Shown: positions 1-6,104 of the stretch, piece after piece
Numbering within the stretch: the stretch's first letter is position 1
Layout of the letters: every line of letters starts with the position of its first letter
Source of the DNA: JASJBU01 sp965372385
Lineage (GTDB): Bacteria; Pseudomonadota; Gammaproteobacteria; Chromatiales; Chromatiaceae
Assembly (NCBI GenBank): GCA_965372385.1
Contig: CBDVCD010000225.1
Coordinates: forward strand, 1 to 6,125
Length of the DNA: 6,125 bases
Direction: 5' to 3'
Translations under genes and position numbers: made by a program
Notes under the pieces: model-generated
Database searches by the model: none
Told to the model about the DNA's origin: nothing
What the model saw: the letters and a program-made list of their open reading frames with translations, nothing else

Positions 1-2694
1 ATCGAGCCAGGGCTGTATAGCCGCAATATAGGAGGGCGTCTCATTTGAATCGATATATTGAACACCATGGAGCAGACCCTGTCCGTCCAGTGCCAGCAGC
101 AGATTGATCTCCCCGCCATAGCCCCTGACATCCGGCGCCGCCGCCATGGATGAGAGCGCGAGCGTCTCCGCCGGCTGATCCTCTGCCCCACCCAGGTAGT
201 GGGCAAAGGGCTGCTCCACCAGCCTGAACGCTCCGGAAGCGCTCACCTCGGCCAGACGCTGATCACTGAAATGGAGCTGCGGGGCGGGCTGTAGTGCCTG
301 TTGGGCCTGGGACCAGGCAAAGGCCAACAGCACCAGACCCGTCAGGATCCAGCCAACAGTCGGGCGGGGGAACGCCGCATACCCCCGCTGGGCGAGAGCG
401 GGAATCCGCTGCGGCGCCCTGGCCGCATAGGCCAGGGGAAACAGGGTCACCAGCGCAATCAGCGCCAACAGATAACAGGTCCAGGCAATACCCAGAATCG
501 GCACCATCAGGGCACCGGTAAGCAACCCGCCCAGGGCGCCGCCGAAATTATCCGCCGCCTCGGTGATCCCGCTGCTGCGCACCACCGCCGCCCGCTCCTG
601 CTGGGTGATGCGGACACCCAGAGGAAACCCGCAACCGGTGAGCAGACCCCATAGCAGCGAGAGACCGAGATAACCCCACTCCTGCCCGTACGCACCCAGC
701 TGAGCCAGACTCCGCAACAGCCCTGGCATAGCCGCCATCACCAGGGTCACCAGCAGCAGAACCCCCGCCAGCATGAAGGCCGCCCTGCCTGAGCGCCCCA
801 GATACTGACCCAAACCGGCCCCCAGGGCCAGGCCGGTCATGAACAGGCCGTTCAGCAGGGCCACCCGCTCGAACACGAAGCCGAGATGAGACTGGTAACT
901 GAACAGCACCACCAGCTGTGCCGCCATGGCAAGCATGCCAAGCACCACCAGACTGAGGGTCGCTGCCTTGCGCAGCAGCTCATTGCGTTGAAAGCCCTCC
1001 AGACTGACGCGCAGCAGCCACAAACCGATAAACACCAGCAGCGGCAGTAGATAGACCCAGTAACCGAGTCGTTGCAGATGTTCCATCCAATCGGCGAAAC
1101 CGGAGGCACTGAACTGGCCCCACAACAGCATGTTCAGGTAGTAGGTAACCGGGCGTTGGTCGCTGTTCAGCTCGCCGTGAGACTGCTCCAGCTGGGCTCG
1201 GGCATAGCTGATCTCATCGGGCTGCAGCAGGGTATAGAACAGCTTGCTGGAGAGCCTCTGCTGCTCCTCCGGCAGTTGCAGATACCTGGCCTCCAGCTCG
1301 GCGGGATCCTCACTCACCCTCCCCTCGATCCCCGAGGCGCAATAGGTGTAGTCATCCCCCGGTGCTAGCGCGACGAATGGCAGCGCATCCCGCAGGGTAT
1401 GAAAAACCGAACCGGTAAAGCTGCGCACGATCTTGCCAAGATAGTTGGAGGCCCCACTCACCCGGGTACAGAGCACCCCATCATGGCTGAGATGCTGGGC
1501 GATCTTGCGGTAGAACTCACGGGTAAAATAGCGGTTGCTGTAGGCGCTGGAGGGGGTGGCATTGAGCACCAGCACCAGATCGAACCGCTCATCCGGCCGC
1601 AGTCGGTTGATATAACGTCTGCCATCGAGAAAATGCAGCCGAAGCCTGGGGTCATCCAGCGTCTTCCGGTCGTCATCCGTCAGATAGTCGTAGATGGTCT
1701 CGAAGGCACGCCTGTCCTCCTCCACCAGATCGATCCGCTGCACCGGATAGCGCAGCAGCTCGCTGGCCAGGCCACCGGCAAACCCGCCGAACAGCAGTAT
1801 CCGCTGGGCCTGGGCAGCCTGGGAGATGAAATAGGCCGCCTCCTGGCTGACCGCCAGCGGCAGTGGAAAACTCTGCGAGATCTGACCGTTGATGACCACC
1901 GAGGTCTGCTCCCCCAATTGCGCCAGGGCGACATGACCATACTTGGTCTCCACGGCCTGTTTGAGCTGCAGACCCGGCTGCAGGGTGGCAAAACGCAACT
2001 CCTCCAGCTGCCGCTCCAGCCAGGCATTCAGGGGCGGCAAGGCAATCAGCAGACCCAGAAGACCCAGCAGAAGACTGGGCCATGGGAGCTTTTTCTCTTT
2101 GGGTCCAAGTCCCACGGCAGCCAGGGCGAGTAGTAGCGCGGTCAGCCCAAGGGTACCGCTGACCCCCAGCCACTGAATCAGCACGAAGGTGAAGAGCACC
2201 CCACCCAGCAACGCACCCAGGGCGTCTGCCACATAGAGTCGTGAGATGACGCTGACCCCGGAGAGGCTATCCGCATCGCTGTCCTGCCATGCCTTGCAGG
2301 CCAGGGGAAAGGCGACCCCCAGCAGGATGCCGCCGGGGGCGGTGATCAGGAACAGGACGATAAAGAGCTCATCGAGGGGTACGAACTCGCTGGCGGAGAC
2401 ATCCAGCAGCCGGCGCACCAGGCGAAACAGCAGCAGCTGCAGACCCAACACCAGCGGCAGCAGCCACAACAGGCGGCGCATCCATGGCAGCGGGCTGCGC
2501 ACCCACTCACGCGCCTGCTGCCAGATGACCAGCAGTGAACCCAAGGCGAGCCAGAACAGCCAACTACCATAGAAGGCCCCCAGGCTGATCTCATTGCCAT
2601 AGAAGACCACCAGCCCCTCGCGGATCAGCAGGGCCTGCACGATCTGGGAGTAGACCCCCAGAATCAAAATGGCGAGAAAGATCCTCAACCTCAT
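1..2694 (-). CDS. Polytopic membrane protein: spermidine-synthase-like domain between two membrane bundles, with C-terminal FMN-binding domain (3' end outside window)
   Basis: The frame is open for 898 codons from the ATG at 2694 to the window edge, so the C-terminus is missing. By eye, residues 1-220 hold about seven hydrophobic helices with the motif FYGNEIS (31-37), seen in fused MFS/spermidine synthase proteins. Residues 230-460 resemble the SpeE Rossmann fold: GGFAGG (303-308), LVEED (323-327), LDDPRLRLHFLDG (346-358), NRYFTREFY (387-395). Residues 545-760 form a second bundle of about seven helices related to the first. A further helix (779-797) leads to a probably periplasmic segment with GYGG (858-861) and NETP (884-887), matching the start of an RnfG/NqrC-type FMN_bind domain. 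The aminopropyltransferase aspartates are absent, so polyamine synthesis is unlikely. AGGTG at 2705-2709 lies 10 nt upstream of the ATG. Architecture is well supported; function is not recognised. A transmembrane redox role is inference. Confidence 0.85.
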   Translation of the reverse strand, partial: MRLRIFLAILILGVYSQIVQALLIREGLVVFYGNEISLGAFYGSWLFWLALGSLLVIWQQAREWVRSPLPWMRRLLWLLPLVLGLQLLLFRLVRRLLDVSASEFVPLDELFIVLFLITAPGGILLGVAFPLACKAWQDSDADSLSGVSVISRLYVADALGALLGGVLFTFVLIQWLGVSGTLGLTALLLALAAVGLGPKEKKLPWPSLLLGLLGLLIALPPLNAWLERQLEELRFATLQPGLQLKQAVETKYGHVALAQLGEQTSVVINGQISQSFPLPLAVSQEAAYFISQAAQAQRILLFGGFAGGLASELLRYPVQRIDLVEEDRRAFETIYDYLTDDDRKTLDDPRLRLHFLDGRRYINRLRPDERFDLVLVLNATPSSAYSNRYFTREFYRKIAQHLSHDGVLCTRVSGASNYLGKIVRSFTGSVFHTLRDALPFVALAPGDDYTYCASGIEGRVSEDPAELEARYLQLPEEQQRLSSKLFYTLLQPDEISYARAQLEQSHGELNSDQRPVTYYLNMLLWGQFSASGFADWMEHLQRLGYWVYLLPLLVFIGLWLLRVSLEGFQRNELLRKAATLSLVVLGMLAMAAQLVVLFSYQSHLGFVFERVALLNGLFMTGLALGAGLGQYLGRSGRAAFMLAGVLLLVTLVMAAMPGLLRSLAQLGAYGQEWGYLGLSLLWGLLTGCGFPLGVRITQQERAAVVRSSGITEAADNFGGALGGLLTGALMVPILGIAWTCYLLALIALVTLFPLAYAARAPQRIPALAQRGYAAFPRPTVGWILTGLVLLAFAWSQAQQALQPAPQLHFSDQRLAEVSASGAFRLVEQPFAHYLGGAEDQPAETLALSSMAAAPDVRGYGGEINLLLALDGQGLLHGVQYIDSNETPSYIAAIQPWLD

Positions 2695-2704
2695 TGGGCG
2701 GCAT

Positions 2705-2709
2705 CACCT
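2705..2709 (-). promoter_or_regulatory. Ribosome binding site of the large membrane gene
   Basis: On the minus strand the sequence is AGGTG followed by 10 nt and the ATG at 2694. It supports that start. An ATG overlapping the site's 3' side (10 nt upstream of the chosen one) is out of frame. The site directly abuts the 2710-2728 hairpin. Confidence 0.5.
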
Positions 2710-2728
2710 ATCAGGCAAATCGCCTGAT
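2710..2728 (-). promoter_or_regulatory. Perfect inverted repeat beside the ribosome binding site
   Basis: The sequence ATCAGGC-N5-GCCTGAT is a perfect 7-bp inverted repeat with a 5-nt spacer; in minus-strand RNA a G-U pair could extend the stem. It ends one base before the AGGTG ribosome binding site of the membrane gene. There is no following T-run, so a terminator is unlikely. It could be an operator for a dimeric regulator or an RNA hairpin affecting translation initiation. Which of these it is cannot be told from sequence. Confidence 0.45.
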
Positions 2729-2760
2729 GAGCAGGGAGTGACAGAGCTAATGATAGTGTA

Positions 2761-2793
2761 ACCCGTACTCCGTTCCGACGGCTGGCACCGGGT
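2761..2793 (-). other. Two-part stem-loop downstream of pgsA
   Basis: On the minus strand ACCCG (2793-2789) pairs with CGGGT (2765-2761), and inside it CCGT pairs with ACGG around a CGGA tetraloop, with an asymmetric internal loop between. It lies about 16 bp past the pgsA stop. It is followed by an AT-containing stretch but no U-run, so it is at best a weak attenuator or an RNA-stabilising hairpin. Confidence 0.25.
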
Positions 2794-2808
2794 GCTTGAT
2801 CGAGACCC

Positions 2809-3399
2809 TCAGGTAGACCCCTTGTCTGGATCTTCCCCAGCCCCATTTCCAGCTGTCAAGCTGGGCCAGGCGGCACGCAGATAGACCACCATCGACCAGA
2901 GGGTGAGGATCGCCGCGGCATAGAGCAGCAGGAAACCCAGGGTATAGATGGGCAAACCCCAGAGGGGTTTTTCGTAGATCAGCAGCAGGATGGCGACCAT
3001 CTGCAACGCGGTCTTGACCTTGCCAATCATGGAGACGGCGACCGTGGCCCGGGCGCCCACTTCCGCCATCCACTCGCGCAGGGCTGAGATGGTGATCTCC
3101 CGGCCGATGATGACGGCGGCCGGGATGGCCAGCGCCGGGGTCGGTTCAGACTGCACCAGCAACAGCAGCGCCACCGCCACGATCAGCTTGTCTGCCACCG
3201 GATCGAGAAAGGCGCCAAAAGGCGAGGTCTGGGACCAGCGCCTGGCGAGAAAGCCATCTAACCAGTCGGTAACCGCCGCCAGCGCGAAGACCAGCGCACA
3301 GCCGACTCGGGCCCAGTTGAATGGCAGATAGAAGACCAAGACGAACACGGGTATCAGGGCGATACGCAACAGGGTGAGAATGTTTGGGATGTTCCACAT
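2809..3399 (-). CDS. pgsA: CDP-diacylglycerol--glycerol-3-phosphate 3-phosphatidyltransferase
   Basis: The enzyme condenses CDP-diacylglycerol with glycerol 3-phosphate to give phosphatidylglycerophosphate and CMP in the inner membrane, the committed step to phosphatidylglycerol and cardiolipin. The 196-residue product carries the full CDP-alcohol phosphotransferase signature D-x2-DG-x2-AR-x8-G-x3-D-x3-D: D45, D48, G49, A52, R53, G62, D66, D70. The PgsA-typical segment GREITISALREWMAEVG follows at about 103-119. About six hydrophobic helices are visible (roughly 7-27, 30-45, 71-85, 88-101, 121-142, 147-175). The protein is slightly longer than E. coli PgsA because of a polar tail (about 180-196). 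The gene starts 8 bp after the uvrC stop, the conserved uvrC-pgsA order of gammaproteobacteria. No tRNA gene follows it here. Confidence 0.97.
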   Translation of the reverse strand: MWNIPNILTLLRIALIPVFVLVFYLPFNWARVGCALVFALAAVTDWLDGFLARRWSQTSPFGAFLDPVADKLIVAVALLLLVQSEPTPALAIPAAVIIGREITISALREWMAEVGARATVAVSMIGKVKTALQMVAILLLIYEKPLWGLPIYTLGFLLLYAAAILTLWSMVVYLRAAWPSLTAGNGAGEDPDKGST

Positions 3400-3407
3400 G
3401 GTTCAAT

Positions 3408-3415
3408 CTACCTTT
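3408..3415 (-). promoter_or_regulatory. Ribosome binding site of pgsA overlapping the uvrC stop
   Basis: On the minus strand AAAGGTAG contains both the purine-rich site and the uvrC TAG stop codon. The AAAGG core lies 11 nt before the pgsA ATG. The arrangement suggests that terminating uvrC ribosomes help initiate pgsA (translational coupling); this is inference. Confidence 0.5.
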
Positions 3416-5222
3416 CATCGTGGAAGGCGTGATAGATCTGTTCGGCAAGTTTAATGCTGATCCCATCGACCCCGGCGATATCCTCGACCCCGGCCCTGGA
3501 GAGTTCCTGCATGCCACCGAACTGTTTCAACAACTGTTGACGACGCTTGGGTCCGATACCTGGAATCTCTTCCAGGACTGAACGTTTACCACGGCGCGCC
3601 CGACGATTTCGATGGGCGGTAATGGCAAAGCGATGCGCCTCATCCCGGATCTGCTGCACCAGATGCAGTGCCGGCGAATCTGCGGGCAGTATAATCGGCG
3701 CACTCCGGCCTAACAAGAAGAGCTGCTCCATACCGACCTTGCGGTCGGGCCCCTTGGCCACCCCCAACAGCACCAGACCGGAGATACCCAACTCCTGCAG
3801 AATCTCGTTCACCGTGTTGAGTTGTCCCCTGCCACCATCGATGAAGAGGATATCCGGCAGGGGTGCCTCGCCTTTTTTGATCCGGGTGTAGCGTCGCTCC
3901 AGGGCCTGACGCATAGCGGCATAGTCGTCCCCCGGGGTAATGCCTTCGATATTGAAACGACGGTAGTCCGATTTCAGCGGCCCCTGGCCGTTGAAGACCA
4001 CACAGGAGGCCACGGTCAGCTCACCCCGGGTATGGCTGATATCGAAACACTCCATGCGCTCCGGCAACTCCGGCAGCTGCAGGGCCTGTTGCAAGGCCAG
4101 CAGACGACCCTCCATATCCATGCGGGAGGCGAGCCTGGCCTGCAGTGCCAGCTCGGCATTGTTCTCGGCCATCCGCAGCCAGCGGGCTCGCTCGCCCCGG
4201 ACCTGGCAGCTGAAGCGCACCCGGTGTCTGGCCTGCCGGCTGAGCACCTCCGCCAACAGCTCAGTATCCTCTGGCAGGTGACTGAGGATGATCTCCGAGG
4301 GAACCGGCTTCTCCAGATAGTATTGCGCGACAAAGGCGGAAAGCACGGCCTTATTACTGGAGTCGGCGGGCACTGTGGGATAGAAGGCCTTGTTGCCCAG
4401 GTTGCGGCCCGAGCGGATGAAAAAGACCTGCACGCAGGCGGTGCTGCCCTGAGTGGCCAGGGCAACGATGTCCAAGTCACCCCCCTCCCCGCTCACATAT
4501 TGCCTCTCCTGGATCCGTCGCAAGGTCTGGATCTGGTCGCGATAGAGCGCCGCCTTCTCGAATTCCAGTGCCACGGAGGCCCGCTCCATGCGGCTCACCA
4601 ACTCGTTCACCACCTCGTTTGCCTTGCCCTGTAGGAACATGATCGCATGGTTTACATCCGACCCGTAGGCCTCAGGGTCGATCAGGCCGACACAGGGTGC
4701 GGTGCAGCGCTTGATCTGGTACTGCAGGCAGGGCCTGGAGCGATTGCGGAAAAAGCTCTCTTCACACTGGCGTACCGGGAACAGCTTCTGTAGCAGCTGC
4801 AGGGTGTCCCGGGTCGATCCTGCGCTGGGATAGGGACCGAAAAAACGTCCCTTGCCCTTGCGCGCACCCCGCCGGAACGCGAGCGCGGGATAGGTCTGAT
4901 CGGTGGAGAGATAGATATGGGGGTAGCTCTTGTCGTCCCGCAGCAGCACGTTGTACTTCGGCTTCAACGACTTGATCAGATTGTTCTCGAGGATCAGCGC
5001 CTCCGCCTCGGTGTGGGTGACTGCCACCTCGATCTGCTCGATCTGGGAGACCATCAGCTGGATGCGCCGGTTCAGCGAGCGGGTGAAGTAGCTGCTGACC
5101 CGCCGTTTGAGATTTTTCGCCTTGCCCACGTAGAGCAGATGATCCTCAGAATCGAGCATACGGTAGACCCCGGGACGGGAGGTCAGGGTCGCCAGGAAGG
5201 CTTTGGGGTCAAACCTGGCCAT
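3408..5222 (-). CDS. uvrC: UvrABC excinuclease subunit C
   Basis: UvrC makes both incisions flanking a lesion after UvrA/UvrB loading in nucleotide excision repair. The 604 residues are full length and closely resemble E. coli UvrC (about 610). The N-terminal GIY-YIG nuclease (about 14-95, 3' incision) shows GVY (18-20), YVG (31-33), the arginines at 40-41 and E79. Four cysteines C153, C165, C173 and C177 (C-x11-C-x7-C-x3-C) match the 4Fe-4S ligands known in E. coli UvrC. The UVR motif that binds UvrB is at about 203-238. The RNase H-like nuclease (5' incision) keeps D394 in CFDISHTRG, D462 in FIDGGRGQL and H530 in DEAH. Tandem helix-hairpin-helix motifs end the protein (IPGIGPKRRQQLLKQFGG at 553-570 and about 585-597). 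The start matches family length. It lies 3 bp after the glycosylase stop with only a poor ribosome binding site, so coupling is likely. Confidence 0.98.
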   Translation of the reverse strand: MARFDPKAFLATLTSRPGVYRMLDSEDHLLYVGKAKNLKRRVSSYFTRSLNRRIQLMVSQIEQIEVAVTHTEAEALILENNLIKSLKPKYNVLLRDDKSYPHIYLSTDQTYPALAFRRGARKGKGRFFGPYPSAGSTRDTLQLLQKLFPVRQCEESFFRNRSRPCLQYQIKRCTAPCVGLIDPEAYGSDVNHAIMFLQGKANEVVNELVSRMERASVALEFEKAALYRDQIQTLRRIQERQYVSGEGGDLDIVALATQGSTACVQVFFIRSGRNLGNKAFYPTVPADSSNKAVLSAFVAQYYLEKPVPSEIILSHLPEDTELLAEVLSRQARHRVRFSCQVRGERARWLRMAENNAELALQARLASRMDMEGRLLALQQALQLPELPERMECFDISHTRGELTVASCVVFNGQGPLKSDYRRFNIEGITPGDDYAAMRQALERRYTRIKKGEAPLPDILFIDGGRGQLNTVNEILQELGISGLVLLGVAKGPDRKVGMEQLFLLGRSAPIILPADSPALHLVQQIRDEAHRFAITAHRNRRARRGKRSVLEEIPGIGPKRRQQLLKQFGGMQELSRAGVEDIAGVDGISIKLAEQIYHAFHDER

Positions 5223-5225
5223 CGA

Positions 5226-5858
5226 CTAATGGGCCTGCAGCAGCTCCCTCGCCCGGGCAAAGACCTGCCGGAACATCTCAGGGGTGAGGCGTCGGGTCTG
5301 GGTGTTGTAGCGGCTGCAGTGATAGGAATCGAGCAGGGTCAGGCCGCTCTTCAGACCATGCTCGGCGGCATGCGCAAAGGGGAAGCTGCTCTGACGTGCG
5401 TCTGTCGCCTTCAGCACCGCCTTGTGGGCGATGCAACCGAGTGCCAGAACCACGCTGCCCCTGCGCAACTCGCTCAGCTCCTCGCGCAAAAATGCGTTGC
5501 AACCGTTGATCTCGGTAGCGAGGGGTTTGTTCTGGGGAGGCAGGCATTTGACCGCATTGGTGATGCGGCAGTCATGCAACCGCAGCCCATCATCCAATGC
5601 TACCGACTGCGGCCGATTGCTGAAGCCATAGCGATACAGGGTGGCGTACAGCAGGATCCCCGCGTGATCGCCGGTAAAGGGGCGGGCGGTAGCATTCGCA
5701 CCGTGCATGCCCGGCGCCAGGCCGACGATCAGCAGGCGGGCGTTGGGAGCGCCAAAGGGGGCGACAGGCCGCGCATGATAGGCGGGATAGTCCCCTTTGA
5801 CCTGATCAAGAAAATCCGCCAGCCGGGGACAGCGACGGCAGTCTCCATCAAAGGGCAT
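5226..5858 (-). CDS. Family 5 (type b) uracil-DNA glycosylase, iron-sulphur type
   Basis: The enzyme removes uracil (and in characterised relatives other deaminated bases) from DNA, starting base excision repair. Numbered from the ATG at 5858 (210 residues), motif 1 is GLAPGMHGAN (46-55), followed by FTGD with D64. PPQNKP gives N110, and SYHCSRYNTQTRRLT (from 178) gives H180. These align with D75, N120 and H190 of Thermus thermophilus UDGB. C7, C10, C105 and C120 align with its four cysteines, expected to hold a 4Fe-4S cluster. GLAPG without a polar catalytic residue separates it from family 4. The start is uncertain: a TTG at 5870 adds four residues, and an in-frame TAG sits at 5880-5882. 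I prefer the ATG because the TTG lies inside a dispersed repeat. Neither start has a clear ribosome binding site. The gene is first in the block and 3 bp ahead of uvrC. Confidence 0.93.
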   Translation of the reverse strand: MPFDGDCRRCPRLADFLDQVKGDYPAYHARPVAPFGAPNARLLIVGLAPGMHGANATARPFTGDHAGILLYATLYRYGFSNRPQSVALDDGLRLHDCRITNAVKCLPPQNKPLATEINGCNAFLREELSELRRGSVVLALGCIAHKAVLKATDARQSSFPFAHAAEHGLKSGLTLLDSYHCSRYNTQTRRLTPEMFRQVFARARELLQAH

Positions 5859-5862
5859 CAGT

Positions 5863-5883
5863 GCGGTCAACTGCGGTTTCTAG
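5863..5883 (+). repeat. 21-bp direct repeat, left copy
   Basis: GCGGTCAACTGC followed by GGTTTCTAG is identical over 21 bp to 6105-6125. The copy begins 4 bp beyond the glycosylase ATG and covers the alternative TTG start and the upstream in-frame stop. Its last 8 bases form the start of the 23-bp palindrome. Confidence 0.9.
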
Positions 5884-5898
5884 GTTCAACCTAGAAAC
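5876..5898. repeat. Perfect 23-bp palindrome
   Basis: GTTTCTAGGTT, a single central C, then AACCTAGAAAC: two 11-bp arms that are exact reverse complements. It joins two copies of AACTGCGGTT, which flank it in direct orientation. In RNA or single-stranded DNA it could only form a hairpin by opening the innermost pairs, so a protein-binding or recombination site is as plausible as an RNA structure. Confidence 0.85.
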
Positions 5899-5908
5899 TG
5901 CGGTTGGA

Positions 5909-6026
5909 CGAGGTAAAGTGTGCACTTGCGGTGGTGCAGGGCAAGGCGCAACGACGCGGAATAGTCATTCTATTCCAAGGAGTTGCAACGCTGCCATGTG
6001 CCGCCGCAAGCGTGCAATTCGCCTCG
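5909..6026. repeat. 118-bp imperfect palindrome with central hairpin
   Basis: The outer arms 5909-5931 and 6004-6026 match at 17 of 23 positions as inverted repeats, with CGAGG/CCTCG at the outside and TTGCGG/CCGCAA at the inside. Nested within are GCAAC (5948-5952) and GTTGC (5982-5986), a symmetric 5+5 nt internal loop, and the hairpin GGAATAG-TCATT-CTATTCC (5958-5976). All levels share a centre near 5967, so this is one folded unit. It resembles REP/BIME or MITE palindromes in design. Family identity is not claimed. Confidence 0.8.
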
Positions 6027-6067
6027 TAGCGTAGCTCACCCAACAGATGAATAAGTAAATCGAAGTC

Positions 6068-6082
6068 ATTAGCTTGCCTAAT
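6068..6082. repeat. Small hairpin in the A/T-richer tail of the element
   Basis: ATTAG-CTTGC-CTAAT, a 5-bp perfect stem. It lies in the tail (about 6045-6100), which is visibly richer in A and T than the rest of the window. Alone it is weak; it is listed as part of the element. Confidence 0.35.
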
Positions 6083-6104
6083 AGCAACTTAATATCAGAA
6101 TGGA

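Larger units (their letters stand above)
2695..2808 (-). other. Intergenic leader between pgsA and the large membrane gene
   Basis: This is the only sizeable gap in the transcribed block, 114 bp. It holds two dyads (2761-2793 and 2710-2728) and the ribosome binding site AGGTG of the downstream gene. Neither dyad is followed by a T-run on the minus strand, so a canonical intrinsic terminator is not visible, and I could not pick out a convincing sigma70 promoter. The membrane gene may therefore be read through from pgsA or have its own weak or regulated promoter. Confidence 0.6.

Noticed and set aside
1500..2000. Calling the left gene speE, a spermidine synthase
   Set aside because: The fold motifs are present but both aspartates of the DxxDP motif and the GGGDG aspartate are missing, and the protein is a large membrane fusion.
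1399..2133. 244-codon plus-strand frame and a 166-codon minus-strand frame (1673-2173) in the left third
   Set aside because: Both overlap the 898-codon minus-strand frame, which has clear domain motifs throughout; they are out-of-frame shadows.
2695..2808. tRNA gene after pgsA, as seen downstream of pgsA in some gammaproteobacteria
   Set aside because: No cloverleaf with T-loop or anticodon arm could be drawn; only two simple dyads are present.
3822..4634. 270-codon plus-strand frame inside uvrC
   Set aside because: Entirely antisense to the catalytic core of uvrC, with no recognisable motif.
4917..5894. 325-codon plus-strand frame opposite uvrC and the glycosylase
   Set aside because: It is antisense to two strongly identified genes, crosses their junction and shows no recognisable domain. 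Long antisense frames are common in GC-rich coding DNA.
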